Assembly: GCA_944358535.1 (NCBI GenBank)
Contig: CALVRH010000008.1
Span: 1 to 44,684, forward strand
Direction: 5' to 3'
Origin: an uncultured Bacilli bacterium
Lineage (GTDB): Bacteria; Bacillota_I; Bacilli_A; RF39; UBA660
DNA length: 44,684 nt
Part shown: piece by piece, positions 15,946 to 24,042 of the stretch
Position numbering within the stretch: the stretch's first letter is position 1
Layout: each line of letters opens with the position of its first letter
Position numbers and translations under genes: made by a program
Notes under the pieces: generated by a model
Database searches by the model: none
Seen by the model: only the letters and a program-made list of their open reading frames with translations
What the model was told of the DNA's origin: nothing

Positions 15946-16830
15946 CTTATAGTTTCTATTTTCCATAACTTTATAAAATATAAATAGTATAATAGATAAC
16001 ACAAATATACCTACTCCACTATACATAATTGGCCTACTTAAACTATCAGTAATTGATGAAGCAAATAACGATAAATCAGTAGTTCCAATCATATCTACTA
16101 AAAACTCTGGCATAAGCAAACCCATTCCTAAAATAACCAAACTAGAAATAAGCAAAGCCACTCCTAAATTCGCACACCATTCAAAATTTTTTCTTTTAAT
16201 AATAATTACAATTATTCCACTAACAGCTAAACCTATACATAATATTACTTTAATTTTAGTACTAAACAATTCTTGTACTAAATTAATTTCAAAATTATGA
16301 CTACTATTAGCTAAACTCTCAGAAGTAGGTATTACTTTCACAATATCCGGAAGTTGTTTTTTCACTTCCCTTAAAAACTTCTCCTTTTGTCCATCATCAA
16401 GTGTAACATTACTAGCTTTTAATATATCATCCAAATTATCGTTAATTAAGTTATAAGCATCATCTTCCGAAAAAGCTTTTGTCTCCTTACCATTAATCAT
16501 ATAATCAGTAACATTTCCAACCGCTTCTCCTATTATCTGCTTAGTAATTTTAGAATCAATAATACTATCAACAACCTCATCAGAAACTGAAAACTGTGAA
16601 GCTAAAGAATACATCTCGTCAATAATCTGAGACACACCATTACTTCCCTCGCCGCTGCCACTATTCCTTATTTTATTAACATTTGTAAGCAAATCTGTAT
16701 TTTCCATACTTTTTACAATATTATCCTTAGTTGCAAAACTACTAATACTAAACACATAAACTGTACATATAACTAAAACAGCAAAAAACAAAGAAAATAA
16801 ACCTGCTATAAAACTTTTAAAAACATCCAT
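15937..16830 (-). CDS. Membrane protein with large extracytoplasmic loop, unknown function
   Basis: No family is recognised. The 297-residue protein has an N-terminal membrane helix (about 7-30), a soluble acidic, helical segment of roughly 155 residues (about 33-187), and three membrane helices (about 190-208, 220-240 and 262-285). With the N-terminus inside, the long segment should be outside the cell. GGTGA precedes the ATG. A strong promoter lies upstream (TTGCGA, 17 bases, TGGTATAAT). It is transcribed alone and ends in its own terminator. Confidence 0.7.
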   Translation of the reverse strand: MDVFKSFIAGLFSLFFAVLVICTVYVFSISSFATKDNIVKSMENTDLLTNVNKIRNSGSGEGSNGVSQIIDEMYSLASQFSVSDEVVDSIIDSKITKQIIGEAVGNVTDYMINGKETKAFSEDDAYNLINDNLDDILKASNVTLDDGQKEKFLREVKKQLPDIVKVIPTSESLANSSHNFEINLVQELFSTKIKVILCIGLAVSGIIVIIIKRKNFEWCANLGVALLISSLVILGMGLLMPEFLVDMIGTTDLSLFASSITDSLSRPIMYSGVGIFVLSIILFIFYKVMENRNYKKS

Positions 16831-16849
16831 AGACTCACCGCCTTATTAG

Positions 16850-16885
16850 CTATAATTATACCACATGACAGTATCACTCGCAAAT
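16850..16885 (-). promoter_or_regulatory. Promoter of the 297-residue membrane protein gene
   Basis: On the minus strand TTGCGA is followed by exactly 17 bases and TATAAT, with TGG before the -10 (extended -10). It sits about 20 bases before the start codon's ribosome binding site. Edges are approximate. Confidence 0.75.
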
Positions 16886-16943
16886 TACAAATCTTACCTA
16901 AACATATGAAAACTTGCCTCAAATTAAACCTTTTTCAAAACAA

Positions 16944-17636
16944 TTATTTAAATTTACAAATATTATTAAACATAAATATCATTTTGTCTTTTTTCTTGTC
17001 AGTGTGGTAATGACCACAATACCACACATTATATTTCGTGTTTTTCTCTATTTCATCCAAAAAATACTCTGTAGAATTATCCACCATTGATTGATCTACA
17101 CCCTCTAAAAACATCTCCCTTGGTATATATTTATAAGGACATGTATGTGACAAAATAATATCCACCTTATTATTTAAACTTTTTAAAACTTCCATAACTT
17201 TATTTTTAACCTCTATACTAGGCTGTTCACTTGAATACCATCTGTAACCCATATCCAATCTGTAATATTTATCCACGCTATATGCCCCACCAATTACTAA
17301 AACTTTATGATTATTAAAATTATAAATATCTCCATCTTTAGCAAATAATATATTAGGATATTTCTCCTCATAATAAACTATTCCAGCATAAAACGTTTTA
17401 GTCTTATATGTTCTTATATTCTCCGGCCTTTCTTCATGATTTCCATGAATACAAAAAAAAGTAATTGGAAACTGACTCAAATAATCTTTTAGTAAATTAT
17501 CCCTTCTATCCATAAAATAATTTATTCCAGCATCACCCAAAACAATTAAAATATCATTAGTAGTCGTTTTCTCCCTTAAACAAAACATAAATACATCATC
17601 GAAATCACCATGCTTATCACCAGTAACATAAATCAT
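16944..17636 (-). CDS. Metallophosphoesterase
   Basis: The 230-residue protein has all calcineurin-like phosphoesterase motifs: GDKHGDFDD (near residue 6; the usual GDxHG), VLGDAGIN (GDxxD-like), FCIHGNHEE (GNHE), a later His in IILSHTCP, and WYCGHYHTDKK (GHxH). These bind a two-metal centre that hydrolyses phosphomono- or diesters. There is no signal peptide, so it is cytosolic. The substrate is unknown; it could be a nucleotide, a nucleic acid or a phosphoprotein. AAAGG precedes the ATG, with an extended TGATATAAT promoter. The promoter overlaps that of the divergent FAD protein gene, leaving only 60 bases between the two genes. Confidence 0.9.
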   Translation of the reverse strand: MIYVTGDKHGDFDDVFMFCLREKTTTNDILIVLGDAGINYFMDRRDNLLKDYLSQFPITFFCIHGNHEERPENIRTYKTKTFYAGIVYYEEKYPNILFAKDGDIYNFNNHKVLVIGGAYSVDKYYRLDMGYRWYSSEQPSIEVKNKVMEVLKSLNNKVDIILSHTCPYKYIPREMFLEGVDQSMVDNSTEYFLDEIEKNTKYNVWYCGHYHTDKKKDKMIFMFNNICKFK

Positions 17637-17696
17637 ACCATCACATCCTTTTTTAATTATATCACACCTATGTTATAATATTATTGGTGATTTAAA

Positions 17697-18902
17697 ATGA
17701 AACAAGTTGTAATTATTGGTGGTGGTGCCTCAGGACTCACCGCCGCCATTACCGCTGCTAGAAATGGTAAAGATGTAACCATTATAGAAAAAAATAGCAC
17801 ATGTGGAAAAAAAATTCTTATTACCGGAAATGGTAGGTGTAATTTTTGGAATCAAGACCAAAATATAAACCACTACCACACATCTACTCCAAACTTATTA
17901 AAAAATTTCATAACCGAAGAAAGACAAAACGGTGTATTACAATTTTTTAATTCATTAGGTATTGTTCCAAAAATCAAAAATGGTTATTACTATCCATTTT
18001 CTAATCAAGCAAAGTGCATTCAAAACATCCTACTTTTAGAATGTCAAAAATTAAACATTAATATAATTACCGATTTAAACGTCGAAAAAATAATCAAAAA
18101 AGATTGTTTTATCATTAATCCAGACAAAGAAAATATTAAAGCTAAAAATATTATCATCTCCTCTGGATCTATTGCCGCCCCCAAAACTGGCTCTGATGGA
18201 CATGGCTATGAACTTGCTAAAACACTTAGACATAATATAATCACTCCACTGCCATCACTAGTCCAGTTAAAAGGTAATGAACCATACTTCAAAAATTGGA
18301 GTGGTATTAGATGTAACGTTATAACAAATCTTTATATAGATAATACCTTTATAAAAAATGAAAACGGTGAAATACAATTAACTGACTATGGCATAAGTGG
18401 TATATGTGTTCTCAATCTAAGTGGATATGCCTCTAAAGCATTACATAATAAACAAAAAGTCACCGTAACAATAAACTTTATGCCATTTACTAAAAAGCCA
18501 AAACAATATTTAAAAAACCTAAATAATAACTCTTATAAAAAAACAATCAGTGAACTACTAGAAGGCTTTCTAAATTATAAACTAGTAGACATCATTTTAA
18601 AAAAGTCAAATATCAAAAGAAATATTCCCCTAACTACCCTATCTCAAAATGAACTAAATAACTTAGTTCAAAACCTCACTAACTTTAAAATAAATATCAT
18701 AGATACCCATACCCTAGATCATGCTCAAACATGCTCAGGAGGTATTCCTTTAAATGAAATTAATAGCGACACCTTAGAATCTCTAAAAACTAAAAACCTA
18801 TATTTCACTGGAGAAATAATTGACATTGATGGAGATTGTGGTGGCTATAATCTAGGTTGGGCTTGGATGAGTGGTATAACCGCTGGAAAGAATGTGAAAT
18901 AA
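17697..18902 (+). CDS. HI0933-like NAD(P)/FAD-dependent flavoprotein
   Basis: The 401-residue protein is a BaiN/HI0933-type flavoprotein. It opens with the dinucleotide-binding fold VVIIGGGASGLTAAITAARN, followed by IEKNSTCGKKILITGNGRCN, which is diagnostic for the family. It ends with the FAD signature LYFTGEIIDIDGDCGGYNL and GWAWMSGITAGKN. Members reduce diverse substrates; the E. coli homologue's role is still unclear. GGTGAT precedes the ATG and a TATAAT box lies upstream. Its stop codon overlaps the start of the next FAD protein by one base (TAATG), so the two form an operon and may share a cofactor-related function. Confidence 0.92.
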   Translation: MKQVVIIGGGASGLTAAITAARNGKDVTIIEKNSTCGKKILITGNGRCNFWNQDQNINHYHTSTPNLLKNFITEERQNGVLQFFNSLGIVPKIKNGYYYPFSNQAKCIQNILLLECQKLNINIITDLNVEKIIKKDCFIINPDKENIKAKNIIISSGSIAAPKTGSDGHGYELAKTLRHNIITPLPSLVQLKGNEPYFKNWSGIRCNVITNLYIDNTFIKNENGEIQLTDYGISGICVLNLSGYASKALHNKQKVTVTINFMPFTKKPKQYLKNLNNNSYKKTISELLEGFLNYKLVDIILKKSNIKRNIPLTTLSQNELNNLVQNLTNFKINIIDTHTLDHAQTCSGGIPLNEINSDTLESLKTKNLYFTGEIIDIDGDCGGYNLGWAWMSGITAGKNVK

Positions 18903-20482
18903 TGCTTAGAATAAGACAAATAAAATTACCCATAAATCATAATAAACAAAATTTAAAACTAAAAATAGCTAAAAAACTAAAAATAAAAGAAAATGAAATA
19001 ATAAACTTTAAAATAAATAAAAAATCACTAGATGCCAGAGATAAAAAAAATTTAATATATGTCTATGAAATAGATGTTAATCTCAAAAATGAAAATAACA
19101 TTTTAAATAAAAATTTAAAAGACATCTTAAAAACCCCAAATGAAACCTACAAATTACCAACACCAGGTAATCAAAAACTAAATCATCAAATAATAATAGT
19201 TGGTAGTGGACCATCAGGATTATTTGCTGGATATACTCTAGCAAAAGCCGGATACAAACCATTAATCATTGAACGAGGAGAAGATATTGATAATCGCGTT
19301 AAAACTGTAGAAAATTTTTGGAACACAAATAAACTTAATCCTAATTCAAATGTTCAATTTGGCGCTGGTGGTGCGGGAACATTTTCTGACGGTAAATTAA
19401 ACACTGGCAATAAAGATAAATTCTTTAGAGACAAAGAAATCTTAAAAACCTTTGTCAAACATGGAGCTCCCAAAGACATATTATATTTAAATAAACCTCA
19501 TATTGGTACAGACTTACTTAGAAACATAATCAAAAACATGCTAAATGAAATAATAAGTATGGGCGGTAATATAAAATATAATACATGCTTAACTAACATA
19601 AACACTAAAAATAGTAAACTAATTTCCATTGAAATAAATCATAAAGAAATAATTCCTTGTGAAAACTTAATCCTTGCCCTAGGCCATAGCAGTAGAGACA
19701 CTTTTGAAATGCTTTTAAATAAAGGCTTAAATATAATATCAAAACCTTTTGCTATTGGCATCCGTATTCAGCACCCTCAATCCCTAATCAATGAATCTCA
19801 ATATGGAAAAAGCGACTTAAATCTTCCACCCGCAGACTATAAACTTACTTACCAAACATCTAAAAAAAGAGGCGTCTATTCATTTTGTATGTGCCCAGGT
19901 GGTTACGTTGTAAACGCTTCATCAAACCAAAACGAACTAGCCATTAATGGTATGAGCAATCACAAAAGAGACACTGAAAACGCCAATAGTGCCATCATTG
20001 TCACTATCTCCCAAAATGACTTTGGAAATAACCCTCTAGATGGCATAAAATTTCAAAAAATGTTAGAAACTAAAGCCTATCAAATAGGTAACGGAAAAAT
20101 TCCCATGCAGTTATTTAAAGACTTTGTTCAAAACAAAAAGTCTAAAAACTTTCAAAATATAAAACCCATATTTAAAGGAAAATATGAGCTTGCCAATCTA
20201 AGAAATATTTTCCCAGAATATATCTCTGAAGCTCTAATTGAAGGTATTAAAAACTTCGATAAAAAAATTAAAGGTTTCGCCATAGATGATGCAATCCTAT
20301 CAGCTGTTGAATCTAGAACCTCATCGCCAATCAAAATACCAAGAGATGAAAACTTCACTTCAAATATTCAAGGTATATATCCAATTGGTGAAGGAGCTGG
20401 TTACGCTGGAGGAATTATGACCTCAGCCATTGATGGCATTAAAATTGCCGAACAACTGATTAAAACATATCGAGCCAAATAA
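18902..20482 (+). CDS. FAD-dependent dehydrogenase-like protein (COG2509 type)
   Basis: The 526-residue protein has an N-terminal domain of about 85 residues (RIRQIKLPINHNK ...) and then the FAD-binding core: IIIVGSGPSGLFAGYTLAKA (about 98), FGAGGAGTFSDGKLNTG, and the C-terminal YPIGEGAGYAGGIMTSAIDG. This combination marks the COG2509 'uncharacterized FAD-dependent dehydrogenase' family found across Firmicutes; its substrate is unknown. A longer frame exists to 18857, but the ATG at 18902 overlaps the previous stop (TAATG) and begins the conserved N-terminus. It is co-transcribed with the HI0933-like gene and ends at a bidirectional terminator. Confidence 0.9.
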   Translation: MLRIRQIKLPINHNKQNLKLKIAKKLKIKENEIINFKINKKSLDARDKKNLIYVYEIDVNLKNENNILNKNLKDILKTPNETYKLPTPGNQKLNHQIIIVGSGPSGLFAGYTLAKAGYKPLIIERGEDIDNRVKTVENFWNTNKLNPNSNVQFGAGGAGTFSDGKLNTGNKDKFFRDKEILKTFVKHGAPKDILYLNKPHIGTDLLRNIIKNMLNEIISMGGNIKYNTCLTNINTKNSKLISIEINHKEIIPCENLILALGHSSRDTFEMLLNKGLNIISKPFAIGIRIQHPQSLINESQYGKSDLNLPPADYKLTYQTSKKRGVYSFCMCPGGYVVNASSNQNELAINGMSNHKRDTENANSAIIVTISQNDFGNNPLDGIKFQKMLETKAYQIGNGKIPMQLFKDFVQNKKSKNFQNIKPIFKGKYELANLRNIFPEYISEALIEGIKNFDKKIKGFAIDDAILSAVESRTSSPIKIPRDENFTSNIQGIYPIGEGAGYAGGIMTSAIDGIKIAEQLIKTYRAK

Positions 20483-20507
20483 AACTTCGTTTTCTAGACG
20501 AAGTTTT
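20481..20507. terminator. Bidirectional terminator
   Basis: A perfect 10-bp inverted repeat AAAACTTCGT / ACGAAGTTTT with a 7-base loop lies right after the plus-strand FAD gene and before the end of the convergent VanZ-RDD gene. Confidence 0.9.
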
Positions 20508-20521
20508 AAAATCACATTTTT

Positions 20522-21646
20522 TTAGCTTTCATCAATATTTTCCTCCACACTTTGAAAATTATCTTCTATATCTTTACCAATAGTACTTACATATTCACAC
20601 TTAGCTAACCTATCATAAATTAAAACTCTTCTCTTAAAAATATTTGTCATATTTACTAAGTAAAAAATTCCTAATAGCAAAACATAAATAGCCATAATAA
20701 CAAAGACTAATATACTAGAAATATTAACATTCCTCGTTATAAAAATCATTAAATATCCTATTCCAAAAGGTATAACTAAATAATATAAAATCATTAAAAA
20801 CAATCTAAAAAATAACCTTAAAAATCTTTTGTTAGGAACTTCAATTCGCATTTTTAAATATTTGCTTCCTAAAGTTTGTCCATTTCTCAAAGAAGGAATA
20901 AACACATAATAAATAAACAAAGAAATTATCAAAACATGCTCCACTCTAAATATTGCATATAAAATAATAATAAAAATAAAACACAAAAACATATCTAAAC
21001 AAAATCTTGTAAATCTTCTAAGACCACTTACCTTCTTACCAGCCTCTATACTAGAAATATCAATTTCATCCCTAGAAGGTAAAAACTTAATAAATAAACC
21101 CATCACAAAATATCCAGTTATACCACCTAATGTATTAATCATCAAATCATCGACATCAAAAAGCCTATATGGATGTGGATATATAAAATATAAACCTGTT
21201 AATTGTGTAATTTCTAAAAATAAACTAAACAAAAAACTAAATAATATTGTTTTCTTCAAATTATTCTTAAAATAATATCTCAAATACATACCAAAAGGTA
21301 TAAACATTAAAATATTAAATAACACTGTATATACACTAGAATCACTTAATACCTGCCACACACTATCAAATGATACAGTTTCTTTAATAATATCACTAAT
21401 AAAATTAAATGGCACAAGCTGACAAACTGGACTACTCATATCGATACTATCTCTATCTGGTAAAGGAAAAATAGCCAAAAAATACACACAAATTATATAT
21501 AAAATAAAAGAATAAATAATTAAAACCCTAAGTTTATTAATTGAACCATATTTATGATATTGCCTAAGTATAAATGGAATAGTAAATAAAAAAGCTAAAA
21601 AAGGAAAAGTTAAAAACGCAATTTTAATCGCTTCTAAATAACTCAT
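20522..21646 (-). CDS. VanZ-RDD fusion membrane protein
   Basis: The 374-residue polytopic protein joins two domains. The N-terminal VanZ domain (about 35-190) has LVPFNFI, a hydrophobic stretch with NILMFIPFGMYLRYYFKN, SLFLEITQL, and FDVDDLMINTLGGITGYFV, all family hallmarks. The C-terminal RDD domain (about 205-345) begins with RRFTRFCLDMFLCF and contains GQTLGSKYLKMRIE. VanZ relates to low-level teicoplanin resistance and is widespread in Firmicutes without known function. RDD proteins are membrane proteins, some of them transport-related. The ATG overlaps the TGA of a 28-residue upstream membrane peptide (ATGA), suggesting translational coupling. Confidence 0.9.
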   Translation of the reverse strand: MSYLEAIKIAFLTFPFLAFLFTIPFILRQYHKYGSINKLRVLIIYSFILYIICVYFLAIFPLPDRDSIDMSSPVCQLVPFNFISDIIKETVSFDSVWQVLSDSSVYTVLFNILMFIPFGMYLRYYFKNNLKKTILFSFLFSLFLEITQLTGLYFIYPHPYRLFDVDDLMINTLGGITGYFVMGLFIKFLPSRDEIDISSIEAGKKVSGLRRFTRFCLDMFLCFIFIIILYAIFRVEHVLIISLFIYYVFIPSLRNGQTLGSKYLKMRIEVPNKRFLRLFFRLFLMILYYLVIPFGIGYLMIFITRNVNISSILVFVIMAIYVLLLGIFYLVNMTNIFKRRVLIYDRLAKCEYVSTIGKDIEDNFQSVEENIDES

Positions 21647-21729
21647 CTCTTACTCCTAATCCATTTAATTAAAGCTATGGTCAAAAAAAATAAAAACAAA
21701 AGTAAAAAAGCAAAAATAATTTCTAACAT
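21643..21729 (-). CDS. 28-residue single-pass membrane peptide
   Basis: A short frame on the minus strand starts with ATG at 21729, is preceded by GAGGTGAGG, and encodes MLEIIFAFLLLFLFFLTIAL followed by IKWIRSKR. It is one hydrophobic helix with a basic C-terminal end, so the N-terminus should be outside and the tail inside. Its stop TGA overlaps the VanZ-RDD start codon (ATGA). The strong ribosome site, the coupling, and upstream TATAAT boxes support a real gene. It could be a partner subunit of the VanZ-RDD protein or a leader peptide that gates its translation; I cannot decide between these. Confidence 0.72.
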   Translation of the reverse strand: MLEIIFAFLLLFLFFLTIALIKWIRSKR

Positions 21730-21865
21730 ACTCCTCACCTCTAAATTCAATTATACTCTAAGCTATATCATTATACCATTTTTATCTATAACATAGCATT
21801 ACATTTTTGTAACATTATTGCTCATAAATAAATTTCATGGTATACTTAAAATGCGAGGTGTCCTT

Positions 21866-22486
21866 ATGCAAGATTTAATAATTGAAATTATGAATAATTT
21901 TGGCTACATAGGAGTCTTTCTTCTAATAGCAATTGAAAACATTTTCCCACCAATTCCTTCAGAAGTAATTCTATTATTTGGTGGCTTTATGACAACTTAT
22001 ACATCAATGAATGTAGTTGGCGTCATTATAGCTTCAACCTTAGGCTCACTTTTAGGTGCCATAATCTTATACTATATTGGTAAAATATTAAATAAAGAAA
22101 GACTAAAAAAAATTATTACCAGTAAACCCGGTAAACTTCTTAGATTAAAACCTGAAGACATTGATAAAGCGGATTCTTGGTTTGATAATAAAGGAAATAA
22201 AACTGTATTTTTCTGTAGATTTATTCCCGTAATTAGAAGCTTAATTTCCATTCCAGCTGGTATGAGTGAAATGCCTATGAAAAAATTCCTAATATATACT
22301 ACCGCTGGTTCACTAATTTGGAATACTGCCTTAACAGTAGCTGGAAGTATCGTTGGTGAAAATTGGACTGACATATTAAAAATCATGGACCAATATTCTC
22401 ATATAATTGTTATAATTTTAGCTATTTTATTTGTAATTGCCATCATTATTTTCTACTCAAAAAGAAGAAAGAAAAAAATTAATTAA
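21866..22486 (+). CDS. DedA family membrane protein
   Basis: The 206-residue protein is a DedA/SNARE-associated-like membrane protein. It contains IAIENIFPPIPSEVILLFGG, the re-entrant helix signature, GSLLGAIILYYIGK, and FFCRFIPVIRSLISIPAGM with the conserved F-x-R-P/F-x-P-x-x-R motif. DedA members are thought to be lipid flippases or scramblases, some recycling undecaprenyl phosphate or moving phospholipids. The frame opens at 21818, but GAGG 7 bases before the ATG at 21866 marks the start. An extended TGGTATACT -10 box lies just upstream. It ends at a strong hairpin terminator. Confidence 0.92.
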   Translation: MQDLIIEIMNNFGYIGVFLLIAIENIFPPIPSEVILLFGGFMTTYTSMNVVGVIIASTLGSLLGAIILYYIGKILNKERLKKIITSKPGKLLRLKPEDIDKADSWFDNKGNKTVFFCRFIPVIRSLISIPAGMSEMPMKKFLIYTTAGSLIWNTALTVAGSIVGENWTDILKIMDQYSHIIVIILAILFVIAIIIFYSKRRKKKIN

Positions 22487-22503
22487 TTTAATAACAAAAA
22501 ATA

Positions 22504-22536
22504 AGACTGTGGAAAAACAATAATCCACAGTTTTTT
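22504..22536. terminator. Terminator between dedA and the IS element
   Basis: Inverted repeat ACTGTGGA (22506-22513) / TCCACAGT (22524-22531) followed by TTTTTT on the plus strand and A-rich on the other side. Before the insertion sequence arrived it would have separated dedA from the convergent secreted-protein gene, probably serving both. The IS now splits it from the latter by about 1.5 kb. Confidence 0.88.
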
Positions 22537-22551
22537 CAAAATTTAATAATT

Positions 22552-22560
22552 AACTTATCG
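22552..22560. repeat. Target-site duplication, left copy (pair at 24043-24051)
   Basis: AACTTATCG is present directly outside both ends of the element, at 22552-22560 and 24043-24051. Removing the element and one copy restores a continuous gene end: on the minus strand ... ACG ATA AGT TAA. Confidence 0.93.
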
Positions 22561-22579
22561 CTTATTACTGGACAGTTTT
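22561..22579 (+). repeat. IS left terminal inverted repeat
   Basis: Sequence CTTATTACTGGACAGTTTT. Its reverse complement matches 24024-24042 with one mismatch (position 5 of the repeat). Confidence 0.93.
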
Positions 22580-22693
22580 TATATAATAAAAACAAGGGCT
22601 TTTGTACATTTTCCTTGTTTTAACTCTCATATTTGATGAAACAGCCTAATTTTGATATTATAAAGTTGTAAGAATACAAAAGGAGGCTGTTTC

Positions 22694-23875
22694 ATGAATA
22701 AAGTATATAATAAAATTAATGATGTTGTAAATGGTTTTTATGATTTTTTTAAAAATTTTTCTAGTTCTAAAACTCTTTTAAATTTTATGCCAAAATTTTT
22801 ATATTCTATTATAGATGCAGAATCTATTACTTATTCTAAAATTGCTTTATCTTTATTTTCTAGCTTTAATGGTAATATCAAATTAGATTCTCATACTAAA
22901 AGAATTTATCGTTTCCTTCACAACCCTCATTACAATATTCACTCTATTTTTGATAGTGTTATTTATGATGTTTTATCTAGATTTAAACTTGCTCATGATG
23001 ATAATAATTTTCATATTTCTTTTGACCATATGTTTGACAAAACTAATTTTACTGTTTTTATGCTTACTCTTCGTATTGGTAAACAAGGTATCCCTATTTA
23101 TTTTGAAGTCTTTAATGGCTCTAATAATGGTTATCACGGGGATGCTTTTAAAATGCTAAATATTAAAAAAGGCATTTTATATTGCCATAATTTGATTAAA
23201 AATTTCTTTCCTTCCGCCAATATTATTTTCTTAGCTGACAGATGGTTTGGTAATATTTTTCCTTTAATGAAATATATTAATTCTTTAGGTGACACTTTTG
23301 TTTTTAGATGCAAACAGAATCTGAAAGTTTTTTATCAAAAATATCCTGAAAAACATAAAATTTGGCTCCCTATTATTAAACTTCCACACCTTGTTCATGC
23401 TTCTAAATTATATACTGATTTAGAATTTACCAGAAATAAATATGTTTATAATTTAGCTTACTGTAAGAGTAAAGACCACAAAGAGGCTTGGCTTTTAATT
23501 ACTAATGGTGACCCTAAACTAGCTAAAGCTAGATATGGTTATAGATTTGGTTCTATTGAGTTTGTGTTTAAATCTCAAAAGACTAATGGCTTTTATTTAG
23601 AAGAGTCTAGTATTAAATCTTTACATGCTTTTCGTAATTTATATTCTATGCTTTGTATTATTCAACTTTATCTTACTTGTTTAGGTACTGATATTTCTAA
23701 GAATTCTAAATCTTATAAAAATATTGGTTTTACTATTACCAGAAGAAATAAAAAAACTAATAACATATATAGAGTCATATCTAGATTTAGAGCTGGTTTA
23801 ACATTATTTAAGATGGCTATTAATTGTCCAAGAAGATTTAGACTTCCTATTACTTTTACATTATATGATTCCTAA
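22694..23875 (+). CDS. IS4-family DDE transposase
   Basis: The 393-residue transposase catalyses cut-and-paste movement of its element. The RNase H-like core shows the acidic triad: Asp111 in ISFDHMFDKTNF, Asp182 in IIFLADRWFGN, and Glu289 in YGYRFGSIEFVFKSQK, close to the IS4 Y-2-R-3-E-6-K signature (R to E here is four residues). AGGAGG lies 7 bases before the ATG. It fills most of the element and is uninterrupted. Codon use is rich in T-ending codons, unlike the neighbouring genes, as expected for a mobile gene. Two hairpins follow the gene inside the element. Confidence 0.93.
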   Translation: MNKVYNKINDVVNGFYDFFKNFSSSKTLLNFMPKFLYSIIDAESITYSKIALSLFSSFNGNIKLDSHTKRIYRFLHNPHYNIHSIFDSVIYDVLSRFKLAHDDNNFHISFDHMFDKTNFTVFMLTLRIGKQGIPIYFEVFNGSNNGYHGDAFKMLNIKKGILYCHNLIKNFFPSANIIFLADRWFGNIFPLMKYINSLGDTFVFRCKQNLKVFYQKYPEKHKIWLPIIKLPHLVHASKLYTDLEFTRNKYVYNLAYCKSKDHKEAWLLITNGDPKLAKARYGYRFGSIEFVFKSQKTNGFYLEESSIKSLHAFRNLYSMLCIIQLYLTCLGTDISKNSKSYKNIGFTITRRNKKTNNIYRVISRFRAGLTLFKMAINCPRRFRLPITFTLYDS

Positions 23876-23937
23876 TTTACTATTAGTTTATATTTTTTCA
23901 AAGTAACTTTGTTACTGTTTTTGATATGTAAAAATAC

Positions 23938-23959
23938 ATAGATTTACCCTAAAATCTAT
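23938..23959 (+). terminator. Transposase terminator hairpin inside the IS
   Basis: ATAGATTT (23938-23945) and AAATCTAT (23952-23959) form an 8-bp stem with a 6-base loop, followed by ATATTTTTT on the plus strand. A smaller AGTAAC/GTTACT hairpin lies upstream near 23905. Confidence 0.7.
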
Positions 23960-24023
23960 ATATTTTTTGACTATTGAACGAACATTTATATTCACTTTTC
24001 CCTTTATTTTCATCCCATTATTC

Positions 24024-24042
24024 AAAACTGTCCAGTACTAAG
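24024..24042 (-). repeat. IS right terminal inverted repeat
   Basis: Sequence AAAACTGTCCAGTACTAAG on the plus strand. The outer CTA (24038-24040) reads TAG on the minus strand and is the present stop codon of the secreted-protein gene. Confidence 0.93.

Larger units (their letters stand above)
22561..24042 (+). mobile_element. Complete IS4-family insertion sequence
   Basis: The element of 1482 bases has terminal inverted repeats CTTATTACTGGACAGTTTT (22561-22579) and AAAACTGTCCAGTACTAAG (24024-24042), matching at 18 of 19 positions. It is flanked by the 9-base direct repeat AACTTATCG (22552-22560 and 24043-24051), the target-site duplication. It carries one intact transposase gene with its own ribosome binding site. 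The transposase family, the size and the 9-bp duplication fit IS4. Intact ends and duplication point to a fairly recent, potentially active insertion. Its right end carries the stop codon now used by the neighbouring secreted-protein gene. Confidence 0.95.

Noticed and set aside
22072-22386. A 104-codon minus-strand frame
   Set aside because: Antisense shadow of dedA, which has a recognised family signature and start site.
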